Positions 1 to 6,654 of a stretch of DNA of 12,951 nt are shown in pieces. The notes under the pieces are model-generated. The model was not told where the DNA came from. It worked only from the letters and a program-made list of their open reading frames with translations, and did not search any database. Both the position numbers and the translations under genes were made by a program. Source of the DNA: Methanomassiliicoccales archaeon. GTDB lineage: Archaea > Thermoplasmatota > Thermoplasmata > Methanomassiliicoccales > JACIVX01. Within the stretch, counting starts at the first letter, position 1; each line of letters starts with the position of its first letter. The stretch covers positions 1-12,951 of the forward strand of contig JAJRAG010000006.1 of assembly GCA_028682925.1 (NCBI GenBank), read 5' to 3'.

Positions 1-1326
1 AGTGTACTTGAGCTGCCTGGCCTGGTCCGTGATGTAAGAGCAGAGCAGCATTCCGTCCCCGCCCTCCAAGAAATGAATCTCGATCATCGGTTCGATGTCG
101 TGGCTCGAGCACACCTTCTCCGCTTTGGCCACGATGTCGACCAGGTGCGCTCGTGGTGCTAGAACCTCCGCCCCCATGAGCCCGGGGCCGAGCTTCCTGG
201 ACTTCATGGGGAAGAAGCGCTCGTTCCAGAGCAGGTGCGCCAGGTACTGGTGCGCCGGCCTGGCCTGCTCAGGTAGGGGAGGTGCGGTCTTCATGGCCGG
301 GTCCTCCTCGCTCTCGTAGCATGAAAGGACGCCATGCGCCACCGGGAAGTGGTACTTGCCCAGGATACGGTTGATGGCGTCGAACTTTGCCGGACTGAAA
401 TAGGTTAGGTCCATGGACCTTTGTGCCGCCGAGGCCAGGTTCATAGAGTAATTGAGAGCGGACGCATGGTCCGGGAAGAAGGTCAATCTTGGCGCAGGCG
501 AGGCCGGTTTGGCCTTCGTTTGCAAAGTGACTGAGGCGATCACCGCAAGCTGTCCCTCGCTTCCGAATAGGGATCTGAAATCGCGATCTCTTGGGGTCAG
601 TTTTCTGAGGACGCCCTCGGAGTCTATCACATCCAGCTCCAGCACCGAACGGCTCAGATGGCCGGCCGAGATGCTGGAAATTCCTATCCCGCCCGTCGCC
701 ACCCACCCTCCAACGGTGGAGAAGCGGCTGGAGGGCGTACAGGGTACGCACAACCCATGCTGTTCCAGGAGCCAGTCCAGGTCGGCCCACCGTATCCCCG
801 CTTGCACTTTGACCGCCCTCTGGCTGGCATCGAACCTAAGCACGCGGTCCAAGGCGTTCATGTCCAACACTATGCCCTTGTTGACAGGGATGGAGCCGCC
901 GAGAGGCGAGGAGCCTGCCCCGCGGACGACGATGGGGGTTTTTTTCTTGGCGGCGTATCTCAGAACGGACGGTATGGCATCTACGGAGAAAGGCAGAGCA
1001 ACAGCATCTGGTAGACTGTTGAAGAGGACGTTGCGGAGGAGATCGGGAACATCCGCTTGGTCGCGTGAATAGAAAGCCAGCAAGCCGGGGGACGAGATGA
1101 TTTTGAGATCAGGGATATGCAAGGCTTCTAGACCCCTGGCGATCTCGGTCTCCTGGCCGACCTCACCGCCAGGGAAGAGGTCCTGCATGCCGGAGCGAAA
1201 TGACCAAGGGTTGATCGTTGGCGCAAGGATCGGGGAAGCCCTATTCACCGAGTTCTCCATGATTTTCGGTTCCACTATGACTGCCCCTTCAGAAATGGGC
1301 GGCAGGTCAGATGAGGTGGTTCTCAT
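1..1326 (-). CDS. GlcD-type FAD-binding oxidoreductase (3' end outside window)
   Basis: The minus frame is open from ATG at 1326 to the left edge (442 codons, no stop), so the C-terminus is missing. It resembles the FAD-linked oxidase family (glycolate oxidase GlcD, D-lactate dehydrogenases), flavoenzymes that oxidise 2-hydroxyacids and pass electrons to a partner subunit. The PCMH-type FAD domain is clear: PIVVRGAGSSPLGGS at residues 131-145, GIVLDMNALDRV at 151-162 and TVGGWVATGGIGISS at 204-218, the usual pyrophosphate-binding and glycine-rich segments. The start is supported by GGGGAGGT six nt upstream and by an ATGA overlap with the stop of the preceding gene. GlcD proteins are typically about 450-470 residues, so most of it is present. 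The physiological substrate cannot be read from the sequence. The upstream gene looks like a CCG-type iron-sulfur partner remnant. Confidence 0.85.
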   Translation of the reverse strand, partial: MRTTSSDLPPISEGAVIVEPKIMENSVNRASPILAPTINPWSFRSGMQDLFPGGEVGQETEIARGLEALHIPDLKIISSPGLLAFYSRDQADVPDLLRNVLFNSLPDAVALPFSVDAIPSVLRYAAKKKTPIVVRGAGSSPLGGSIPVNKGIVLDMNALDRVLRFDASQRAVKVQAGIRWADLDWLLEQHGLCVPCTPSSRFSTVGGWVATGGIGISSISAGHLSRSVLELDVIDSEGVLRKLTPRDRDFRSLFGSEGQLAVIASVTLQTKAKPASPAPRLTFFPDHASALNYSMNLASAAQRSMDLTYFSPAKFDAINRILGKYHFPVAHGVLSCYESEEDPAMKTAPPLPEQARPAHQYLAHLLWNERFFPMKSRKLGPGLMGAEVLAPRAHLVDIVAKAEKVCSSHDIEPMIEIHFLEGGDGMLLCSYITDQARQLKYT

Positions 1327-1619
1327 CCGCGGACCTCCCCGACGCCATTCAAGACTTCCATCCCCCTTTCAGAGTTGTCATCGCGTCCATTTCTACTGAG
1401 TATCGGGATAGGCGCCAGAATGTCGAACACGTTCTTCAAGATCATATGATTGTACCCCTCGTTCGCGGCGTGGTGAATCTTCTCGTTCAGTATCGAGACG
1501 GCACGCAGGTTCACTTCGGGACATCGCATCCCTCCCATCCTGCTTGATTTCTCTATGAAAGGAAACTTGCTTGGAATCAAGCAACCTGTAATCGGGGTGA
1601 ACTTCTTTGAGTCAGCCAT
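1323..1619 (-). CDS. Short HdrB-like CCG-domain protein, probably truncated or decaying
   Basis: A 98-residue minus-strand ORF. Support for translation is good: GAGGAG lies about 9 nt before the ATG, and its TGA overlaps the ATG of the FAD oxidase gene (ATGA). Residues 9-28, ITGCLIPSKFPFIEKSSR and neighbours, resemble the start of HdrB/GlcF-type cysteine-rich (CCG) domains (GC-x-P-x-P-x-E-x-R). The stretch AANEGYNHMIL near residues 51-61 resembles the helix that precedes the CNGC cysteines in HdrB. However, the CNGC cysteines are absent (KNVFDIL follows), only a single Cys-Pro remains where Cys-Cys-Pro is expected, and the spacing is about 15 residues short. Known HdrB proteins are near 300 residues. 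The likely reading is an internally deleted, still in-frame relic of an electron-transfer partner of the FAD oxidase; a repurposed small protein is the alternative. It would not be expected to bind the family's non-cubane 4Fe-4S clusters. Confidence 0.5.
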   Translation of the reverse strand: MADSKKFTPITGCLIPSKFPFIEKSSRMGGMRCPEVNLRAVSILNEKIHHAANEGYNHMILKNVFDILAPIPILSRNGRDDNSERGMEVLNGVGEVRG

Positions 1620-2327
1620 GGAGTCCTACTCCTCAGGAATTGATTTGATACTATTCCAGCGTAGGTCAACGCGTACTAGGAGACTTTGAAGGCCACAATA
1701 CGTGTCCCTTGCTATCATGTGTCGTGATAGAGGGGCTAAATGATGATTTGGCACATATAATTTGTCGTACATTTGCGCAGAACAATAACAAAATCTTCGA
1801 TATTCGTATAGATGCAGGGCTGAATGTCGCTAATTCTCGATAGTTATTCTCGCCATTGTCGAGTCCGTCTCTCATAGAGCGAATTGCCTCCCTCTGTTAA
1901 CCATCGTTGAGAGACGACAACAGATTCGACTATATCAAGCCTACCCAATTCAAACGGACTTGCCAATGCCATCCGGCGCTGTCTTCTCAATCAGAATTTT
2001 TCATCCAGGAGTGCTAGAGATGTGGGACCAGCAGGAACTAAGCCAGCCCAAGCCAGATCTTCTTGTCTCGATTGAATTGTAACAGAAATGTGCCAACGGG
2101 TCGTGAACTCTTCTACTCGCTTTCTGAGCTCTCATGTGCTCATGTTCGAACTCTGCTCGAACGATTGAGATGTCCAAGATCTCCATTTGCCGAATCGACG
2201 GAGATTTGGCATGATGTTTCTCAAGCAAGTGAGCGTGGTCGCATACATGATCTGAATGAGGGCCCGGAGACCACATTGAGTCGATACCAGCATTCTCGCA
2301 GAGTTGAAAATTACTGCAAGACGGATT
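1620..2327. other. Intergenic region with no convincing gene
   Basis: About 700 bases between the short CCG-like gene and the end of nadE, both on the minus strand. Only short, mutually overlapping ORFs on both strands are present, none with a recognisable motif or a good ribosome binding site. On the minus strand, one frame from 2344 to about 1995 is interrupted by a single TGA and then reads ELRKRVEEFTTRW further on. This could be a decayed gene, but I cannot name a family. No tRNA, rRNA or CRISPR pattern was seen. Promoters for the 1323-1619 gene should lie in the left part, but no strong TATA element stands out. Confidence 0.5.
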
Positions 2328-4073
2328 CTAATGTTTGTATCCATTCGTTATTGGCATTCGCCTGTCCTTTCCGAATGCTCTCTGCGTTATCTTGACGCCT
2401 GGAGGCGCCTGCCTTCTCTTGTATTCATTCCTATCAACGTTCCTAATCACCCATTCAACGGTCTCCCTCCCAAACCCTCTTTGGATTATCTCTTCCGGGC
2501 TCTCGTCCCTTTCAACATACGCTTGCAGAATCGGATCGAGTATCTCATATGACGGAAGCGTGTCCGTATCCTTCTGCCCGGGTCTCAGTTCAGCACTCGG
2601 AGCCTTCTCAAGCACCCTTCTCGGAAAGATTTCTCTCCCGGAGACCTCATTTTTGTATCGGCACAGAGCATAGACATCCGTCTTGACGACATCCTTGATG
2701 ACCGCGAATCCCCCGCTCATATCTCCATAGAGGGTGCAGTAACCGACGCTCATCTCACTCTTGTTGCCAGTCGTCAGAAGCAACCAACCGAACTTGTTTG
2801 AAAGGGCCATAAGCAAGTTGCCTCTAATCCTAGCCTGTATGTTTTCCTCGGTGACGTCCTGCCGCAGGTCCCTGAATACATCGGACAGGGAATCGAGATA
2901 AGAGGAGTATGTGCTGGTTATCGGGATATTATAGAGATCCGTTCCAAGATTTCCAGCAATCATGGCGGCATCCTCCAAACTCTCCTTGGATGTGAACTGC
3001 GAAGGCATCATGACAGCCTTGACGTTCTCCTTCCCTAGAGCGTCCGCGGCAATTGCCGCGGTCAGGGCTGAGTCTATTCCCCCACTTAATCCAAGAAGAA
3101 CCGCCTTGAACCCATTCTTCCTTACGTAATCTCTCGTCCCTAAGACGAGAGCGGCATAGATCTCAGCGATTCTGGGAAGCGCTTCGCCTCTACTTGCGCG
3201 CGTCTGTGGTTTCTTCTTCTTTCTCCTGACATTCTCCGCGGTCATAACTGTGAACTCTGATTTCGAATAGTCAATTGGACAAGAGATTGTCAAATCTAGC
3301 TTCCCAACAGATCCTAGGTCAGTTCGACTAATGTCCGCTATCAGGAGATCTTCCTCAAACCTCGCACCTCTGGCAAGCATCTCCCCTTCTGGACTTATTA
3401 CAAGACTGTCGCCATCGAAAACGAGCTCGTCCTGCCCGCCTACGAGATTCACATAGGCGATGAATCGATGGATTTCCCTGCATCGTTCCCGTAACACACC
3501 CAACCGGTCTTTCCATTTCTCAATATGATAAGGAGAGGAGTTCAGCGTGATTATCAATTCGGCGCCCATTCTAGCCTGCGTGAGTGATGGGCCCTCTGGG
3601 TGCCAGATGTCCTCGCATATGTTAACACCGACACAGATACCGTCTAGATGGAAGACGGTCGCTTCTGTTCCAGGTACGAAATATCTCCTCTCATCGAACA
3701 CGCCATAATTCGGAAGCAGTATCTTGTGATAATTGCCACAGACTCTTCCACGATAGACGACAGCAGCTGAATTGAATGCGTTTCCCGCGTTGTCCTTGTT
3801 TACATACCCGATAACGGCAACAGCGTCTCTTTCTTCTGTATGTAGTACGATTTCTCTTAGTGCAGAAAGGTTGTCTTCAATGAATTCCTCTTTTAGCAGG
3901 AGATCTTCGGGAGGATAGCCAGTGATTGAAAGCTCCGGAAATGTGACGATGTCGACCGCATTCTCGTTTGCTTCATCATAGTACTCGATGATCTTTGCGG
4001 CGTTGCGAGATATGTCTCCAACCACTCCATCAATCTGAGCGAGTCCTATTCTCAGTACCTCTTTCTTGTTCAT
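2328..4073 (-). CDS. nadE: Glutamine-dependent NAD+ synthetase
   Basis: A 581-residue two-domain enzyme that makes NAD+ from deamido-NAD+, ATP and glutamine (EC 6.3.5.1), the last step of NAD synthesis. The N-terminal nitrilase-like glutaminase domain (about 1-270) carries the complete catalytic triad: Glu47 in FPELSITGYPPEDLL, Lys117 in HKILLPNYGVFDERRYF and Cys153 in GVNICEDIWHP. The C-terminal ammonia ligase domain (about 300-581) has the ATP pyrophosphatase loop LGLSGGIDSALTA (SGGIDS 330-335), followed by TTGNKSEMSVGYCTLYGDM, typical of NadE. The start at 4073 is preferred over the in-frame ATG at 4103 because GAGGGGAG lies 5 nt before it and a TATA-like box at 4116-4123 would place the transcript start near 4093. 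Many archaea use the shorter ammonia-dependent NadE, so the fused glutaminase form is of bacterial type. It is transcribed divergently from the amt operon. Confidence 0.95.
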   Translation of the reverse strand: MNKKEVLRIGLAQIDGVVGDISRNAAKIIEYYDEANENAVDIVTFPELSITGYPPEDLLLKEEFIEDNLSALREIVLHTEERDAVAVIGYVNKDNAGNAFNSAAVVYRGRVCGNYHKILLPNYGVFDERRYFVPGTEATVFHLDGICVGVNICEDIWHPEGPSLTQARMGAELIITLNSSPYHIEKWKDRLGVLRERCREIHRFIAYVNLVGGQDELVFDGDSLVISPEGEMLARGARFEEDLLIADISRTDLGSVGKLDLTISCPIDYSKSEFTVMTAENVRRKKKKPQTRASRGEALPRIAEIYAALVLGTRDYVRKNGFKAVLLGLSGGIDSALTAAIAADALGKENVKAVMMPSQFTSKESLEDAAMIAGNLGTDLYNIPITSTYSSYLDSLSDVFRDLRQDVTEENIQARIRGNLLMALSNKFGWLLLTTGNKSEMSVGYCTLYGDMSGGFAVIKDVVKTDVYALCRYKNEVSGREIFPRRVLEKAPSAELRPGQKDTDTLPSYEILDPILQAYVERDESPEEIIQRGFGRETVEWVIRNVDRNEYKRRQAPPGVKITQRAFGKDRRMPITNGYKH

Positions 4074-4115
4074 GCAAGCTCCCCTCAGAGCGCTGTCTTC
4101 CATACGATATCTCGA

Positions 4116-4123
4116 AATAAATA
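4116..4123 (-). promoter_or_regulatory. Putative TATA box for nadE
   Basis: On the minus strand this reads TATTTATT, an archaeal TATA-like element. With the usual spacing of about 25 nt, transcription would start near 4093, giving a leader of about 20 nt before the ATG at 4073 with its Shine-Dalgarno sequence. No clear BRE was seen. Predicted from sequence only. Confidence 0.35.
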
Positions 4124-4192
4124 CATGGCAGTAATACCGACACAGTTTAGATTCGATCTAACTCTCAAGCACTGTTTGTCTATACTGTGATG

Positions 4193-4200
4193 AATATATT
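4193..4200 (+). promoter_or_regulatory. TATA-like box upstream of the structured leader
   Basis: AATATATT on the plus strand. A start about 25 nt downstream (about 4222) would include the whole foldable segment 4245-4360 in the transcript. A second TATA-like string, AGATATAT at 4232-4239, would start inside the fold. The assignment is tentative. Confidence 0.3.
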
Positions 4201-4244
4201 GGTCAAAGGAACATTGAAATAGGTAATTACTAGATATATGTAGC

Positions 4245-4360
4245 GCAAAGCGACCAGTATCGGGTCATGCACTCAAGAAGGGTTCGACCCCTTCTCGTCG
4301 CCGCAAATCCCGTGACTGGACCGGATCGGAGTCGGCGTCATAACCGATCCGGCGCTTTGC
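4245..4360 (+). ncRNA. Candidate structured RNA, three-way junction upstream of amt
   Basis: The segment can fold completely. Closing helix P1 is 8 bp, 4245-4252 with 4353-4360. P2 is 5 bp (4254-4258 with 4315-4319), then a 2x2 mismatch, then 4 bp (4261-4264 with 4309-4312), capped distally by a perfect 7-bp hairpin (4276-4282 with 4289-4295, loop TTCGAC). P3 is a perfect 9-bp hairpin (4321-4329 with 4344-4352, 14-nt loop) directly abutting P1 so that the two can stack. The pairing was worked out by hand. It could be a 5' leader element of the nitrogen operon or a separate small RNA; the helices are equally possible on the minus strand. It matches no riboswitch I know, and the missing T-arm rules out a tRNA. 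Confidence 0.5.
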
Positions 4361-4420
4361 ACCACAAAAGTCCGTCCAATGGTGTAGATTGATTGCGATT
4401 CTTTCCATACATATGTCTAG

Positions 4421-4428
4421 TAATATAT
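4421..4428 (+). promoter_or_regulatory. Putative TATA box of the amt operon
   Basis: TAATATAT on the plus strand, 165 bases before the amt start. The predicted start near 4450 gives a leader of about 140 nt that excludes the upstream structured segment. A competing TATA-like string, CTATACAA, lies at 4479-4486. Which one is used cannot be decided from sequence. Confidence 0.4.
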
Positions 4429-4592
4429 GAATTGCAAAGCACATGTACACAATCGAAATGCTTTTCTAGTCTTTTGTCTATACAATCCCCTCATGTTGCC
4501 TACAATTGACGAGTACCTCCTATTGAGACCGAATGCTAGTCTGCCCTACATAGCGCTCCTCAAAACGATCTGCACATCGGAAGGGTGAAATC

Positions 4593-5906
4593 ATGATCGG
4601 GAGAGTTGCGAGGATTGCGATCATTGCAGCGTTTCTTCTTCTGCTTATCCCTGCACTTGCAGTTCCTGCCGCAGCAGCAGATGGCAACATCGATAAAGCG
4701 GACACGGCCTGGGTGCTGGTTTGCACGGCACTCGTTTTCATCATGACCCCTGCGGTAGCCTTGTTTTACGGCGGGATGCTGAGAAAGGAGAGCGTTCTTT
4801 CGATGCTTGGCCAGAGTATCATCGTGATAGGGATCGTCACGGTAATTTGGGTAGTAATCGGCTACTCTCTGGCTTTCGGACCTGACATGAACGGTGTGAT
4901 CGGTGGTCCCGACTTCGTGATGCTTAGAAGCGTCGGCCTCACGCCTAGCCCCGTCTACGCCACATCGATTCCTCAACTCGAGTTCATGATGTTCCAGGGC
5001 GTCTTCGCCATAGTAACCGTCGCCCTGATACTGGGTGCCGTTGCGGAACGCATGAGATCAAAGGCTCTTATCGTGTTCATAGTAATATGGTCAATTCTCA
5101 TCTACAACCCCATAGCCCACTGGGTATGGGGCAGCGGAGGATGGATCGGCAAGCTGGGAGCGCTCGACTTCGCGGGAGGGACCGTGGTTCACATCGCCTC
5201 GGGTGTGTCGGCGCTCGCGGCGGCGATGGTACTCGGGAAGAGGTTCACCGCAGGCGACGGGAACGATGTTCCGCACAACATACCGCTGGTTATCCTGGGC
5301 GGAGCTCTACTCTGGGTCGGATGGTTCGGATTCAACGGAGGAAGCGCACTTGCTGCCAATGAAGTCGCAGTCAACGCCTTCGTGGTCACCCAGATAGCCG
5401 CCGCGACCGCTGCAGTCACCTGGGGAACGATTAGCTGGCTGCATCTCGGAAGACCCGGTGTTCTTGGCCTGATAACTGGCGGAATCGCTGGACTTGTGGC
5501 GATTACGCCTGCGGCAGGATACGTGGACACCACCGGGGCGATCATCATCGGGCTCGGTGCAGGCATCTTCTGCTATCTCGGAATAATAGTGAGACGCAGG
5601 ATAAGAGTGGACGATGCCCTCGACGTCTGGGGGATCCATGGAGTCGGAGGGACTTGGGGTGCGATCGCGACAGGCATATTCGCAACAACCGCAGTGAACT
5701 CTGCTGGTAAGAACGGACTGCTCTTCGGCGGCACGGATCTGATCGTTTCTCAACTAATAGCAGTAGCAGCGGTCTGGGCATTCGCATTCGGTGCGACGTT
5801 CGTTCTGCTCAAAGCGATTGGCAAGTTCACGGAGCTCAGGTTGAACAAGGACGAGGAGAGGATCGGTGCGGACATCATCCAGCACGGCGAAAGCGCTTAT
5901 TCGTAG
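4593..5906 (+). CDS. amt: Ammonium transporter Amt
   Basis: A 437-residue membrane channel of the Amt/MEP/Rh family that moves ammonium into the cell. There is an N-terminal hydrophobic segment (residues 5-29) ending in an Ala-rich stretch that looks like a cleavable signal peptide, then about eleven membrane spans. Family marks are all present: GGMLRKES at 60-67, the binding-site Asp192 in DFAGGTVVHIASG, the pore twin histidines His200 and His349 (WGIHGVGGTWGA), and FGFNGGS at 245-251. The C-terminal tail ending GADIIQHGESAYS has the conserved pattern through which PII proteins control the channel. The start is supported by GGTGA 4 nt upstream of the ATG. It is first in an operon: the glnK gene begins 11 nt after the stop. 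Closest function: high-affinity ammonium uptake under nitrogen limitation, shut by GlnK when nitrogen is plentiful. Confidence 0.97.
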   Translation: MIGRVARIAIIAAFLLLLIPALAVPAAAADGNIDKADTAWVLVCTALVFIMTPAVALFYGGMLRKESVLSMLGQSIIVIGIVTVIWVVIGYSLAFGPDMNGVIGGPDFVMLRSVGLTPSPVYATSIPQLEFMMFQGVFAIVTVALILGAVAERMRSKALIVFIVIWSILIYNPIAHWVWGSGGWIGKLGALDFAGGTVVHIASGVSALAAAMVLGKRFTAGDGNDVPHNIPLVILGGALLWVGWFGFNGGSALAANEVAVNAFVVTQIAAATAAVTWGTISWLHLGRPGVLGLITGGIAGLVAITPAAGYVDTTGAIIIGLGAGIFCYLGIIVRRRIRVDDALDVWGIHGVGGTWGAIATGIFATTAVNSAGKNGLLFGGTDLIVSQLIAVAAVWAFAFGATFVLLKAIGKFTELRLNKDEERIGADIIQHGESAYS

Positions 5907-5917
5907 GAAGGTACACG

Positions 5918-6316
5918 ATGAAGAAAATCGAAGCGATAATCAGGACGGAGAAGTTCAACCAAGTCAGGTTGGCCCTTGACGAAATGGGGATAATGGGTCT
6001 GACCTCCTACGAGGTGAAGGGCAGGGGGCAACAGAAAGGATTGGAATTCTCACACCGTGCCGGAACCTATCGCGTCGACATGCTCCCGAAAACCAAGGTG
6101 GAAGTGGTCGTCAATGACAAGGACGTCGAACGGATAATCGCGGGAATATGTGAAGCGGCTCGGACTGGAGAGATTGGTGATGGTAAGTTGTTCGTGCTGC
6201 CTGTAGAGAATGCCGTTCGCATACGAACTGGTGAGGAAGGCCCCACGGTCTTGGGCGAAGAGGGGGTTCATTCATTCACGTCGATCTCCAGCAGGACATC
6301 GAAGGGAGGCTCGTGA
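5918..6316 (+). CDS. glnK: PII signal protein, canonical-type GlnK with C-terminal extension
   Basis: 132 residues; PII proteins are usually near 112. They form trimers that bind ATP/ADP and 2-oxoglutarate and plug Amt channels. Residues 1-112 fit the family: MKKIEAIIRTEK start, T-loop 36-55 with Gln39, Lys40, Arg47, Tyr51 and Lys58, the B-loop TGEIGDGK at 83-90 and the RIRTGE C-loop at 101-106. The 2-oxoglutarate/ATP residues Gln39, Lys58 and Lys90 are kept, so sensing should be intact. Arg47, the residue that enters the Amt pore in E. coli GlnK, is present; position 46 is His instead of Tyr. Tyr51 remains, but no uridylyltransferase gene is seen here. About 20 extra Ser/Thr/Gly-rich residues follow the normal end. 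A GGAAGGT motif precedes the ATG, and the stop overlaps the next PII gene by one base. Confidence 0.95.
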   Translation: MKKIEAIIRTEKFNQVRLALDEMGIMGLTSYEVKGRGQQKGLEFSHRAGTYRVDMLPKTKVEVVVNDKDVERIIAGICEAARTGEIGDGKLFVLPVENAVRIRTGEEGPTVLGEEGVHSFTSISSRTSKGGS

Positions 6317-6654
6317 TGAAGAAAGTTGAGGCAGTAATCAGACGCGAGAAGCTCAATAACGTGAGGGACGCGCTCGAAAGCATCGGCGTACCGAGCATGA
6401 ATGTTATCGAGGTATCGGGTAGCGGCGAGCAGAAGGAATTCAAGCAACAATGGAGGGCTTCGGAGTACTCCGTCCATTTGATACCGCGGATCAGACTCGA
6501 GACGGTGGTCAGCGATCAGAATGCCGAAGCGGTCGCTCACGAGATATTGAAAGCCGCTTGGACAGGGAGCGTCGGGGACGGTATCATCTTCATCACTCCG
6601 ATCGAGGAGGTCGTGCGGGTGAGAACTGGAGAAAAGGGAGAGGATGCGATTTGA
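6316..6654 (+). CDS. glnK: Second, divergent PII signal protein
   Basis: 112 residues, starting at ATG 6316, which shares one base with the stop of the first PII gene (TGATG) and follows GGGAGG at 6 nt; a GTG three bases earlier is less likely. The fold is clearly PII (MKKVEAVIRREK, TGSVGDG at 83-89, RVRTGE at 101-106). Differences from the canonical copy fall in functional places: Lys90 is Ile, Lys58 is Arg, Arg36 is Ser and residue 46 is Trp. Gln39, Lys40, Arg47 and Tyr51 are kept. In known PII proteins Lys90 contacts ATP phosphates and Lys58 binds 2-oxoglutarate, so ligand response probably differs. It may form heterotrimers with the first copy, or serve another target such as the glutamine synthetase or the unknown protein downstream. 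Confidence 0.93.
   Translation: MKKVEAVIRREKLNNVRDALESIGVPSMNVIEVSGSGEQKEFKQQWRASEYSVHLIPRIRLETVVSDQNAEAVAHEILKAAWTGSVGDGIIFITPIEEVVRVRTGEKGEDAI

Larger units (their letters stand above)
4234..4440 (+). repeat. Spaced direct repeat ATATATG-N4-GCAAAGC, two copies
   Basis: Copy 1 is at 4234-4251 and copy 2 at 4423-4440, 189 bases apart. Both halves match exactly and both have a 4-nt spacer. Each copy has a TATA-like string followed by GCAAAGC, and the complement GCTTTGC occurs at 4354-4360 between them. Possible roles are duplicate promoter/operator modules or alternative RNA pairing partners. Confidence 0.5.
4175..4483 (+). repeat. 11-base direct repeat TTTGTCTATAC, two copies
   Basis: Exact copies at 4175-4185 and 4473-4483 flank the structured segment. 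An 11-base exact repeat within a 489-base spacer is unlikely by chance, though the AT-rich composition raises the odds. The second copy includes a TATA-like CTATACAA about 110 bases before amt. It may be a regulator site or part of two promoters. Confidence 0.4.
4104..4592. other. Divergent nadE/amt intergenic control region
   Basis: 489 bases between divergent nadE and amt with no convincing coding sequence; a 61-codon minus ORF at 4265-4450 lies on top of the inverted repeats and looks incidental. The region contains TATA-like boxes, two pairs of spaced direct repeats and a nested set of inverted repeats that can fold as an RNA; these are listed separately. No NrpR-type GGAA-N6-TTCC operator was found on reading. 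Confidence 0.6.

Noticed and set aside
452..1072. 206-codon plus-strand ORF in the left region
   Set aside because: It is antisense to the FAD oxidase frame, which carries clear PCMH motifs throughout.
4074..4103. Earlier ATG for nadE at 4103
   Set aside because: No ribosome binding site, and it lies upstream of the transcript start predicted from the TATA-like box; the ATG at 4073 has GAGGGGAG at 5 nt.
4245..4364. tRNA gene suggested by the closing helix followed by ACCA and a TTCGAC loop
   Set aside because: No T-arm precedes the 3' acceptor strand, the TTCGAC loop has six bases rather than seven and lies in the wrong place, and no anticodon arm can be drawn.
4265..4450. 61-codon minus-strand ORF in the amt upstream region
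   Set aside because: It lies across strong inverted repeats, has no ribosome binding site and no recognisable motif.
4104..4592. NrpR-type nitrogen operator (GGAA-N6-TTCC) expected before amt/glnK in methanogens
   Set aside because: Not found in the spacer on reading; the GGAA at 4208 has no TTCC at the right distance.
6450..6650. Upstream ATG for the unknown protein, giving 385 residues
   Set aside because: It would overlap 200 bases of the PII gene and adds an Arg/Gly-rich out-of-frame-like translation. The TTG at 6651 has a ribosome binding site and stop overlap.
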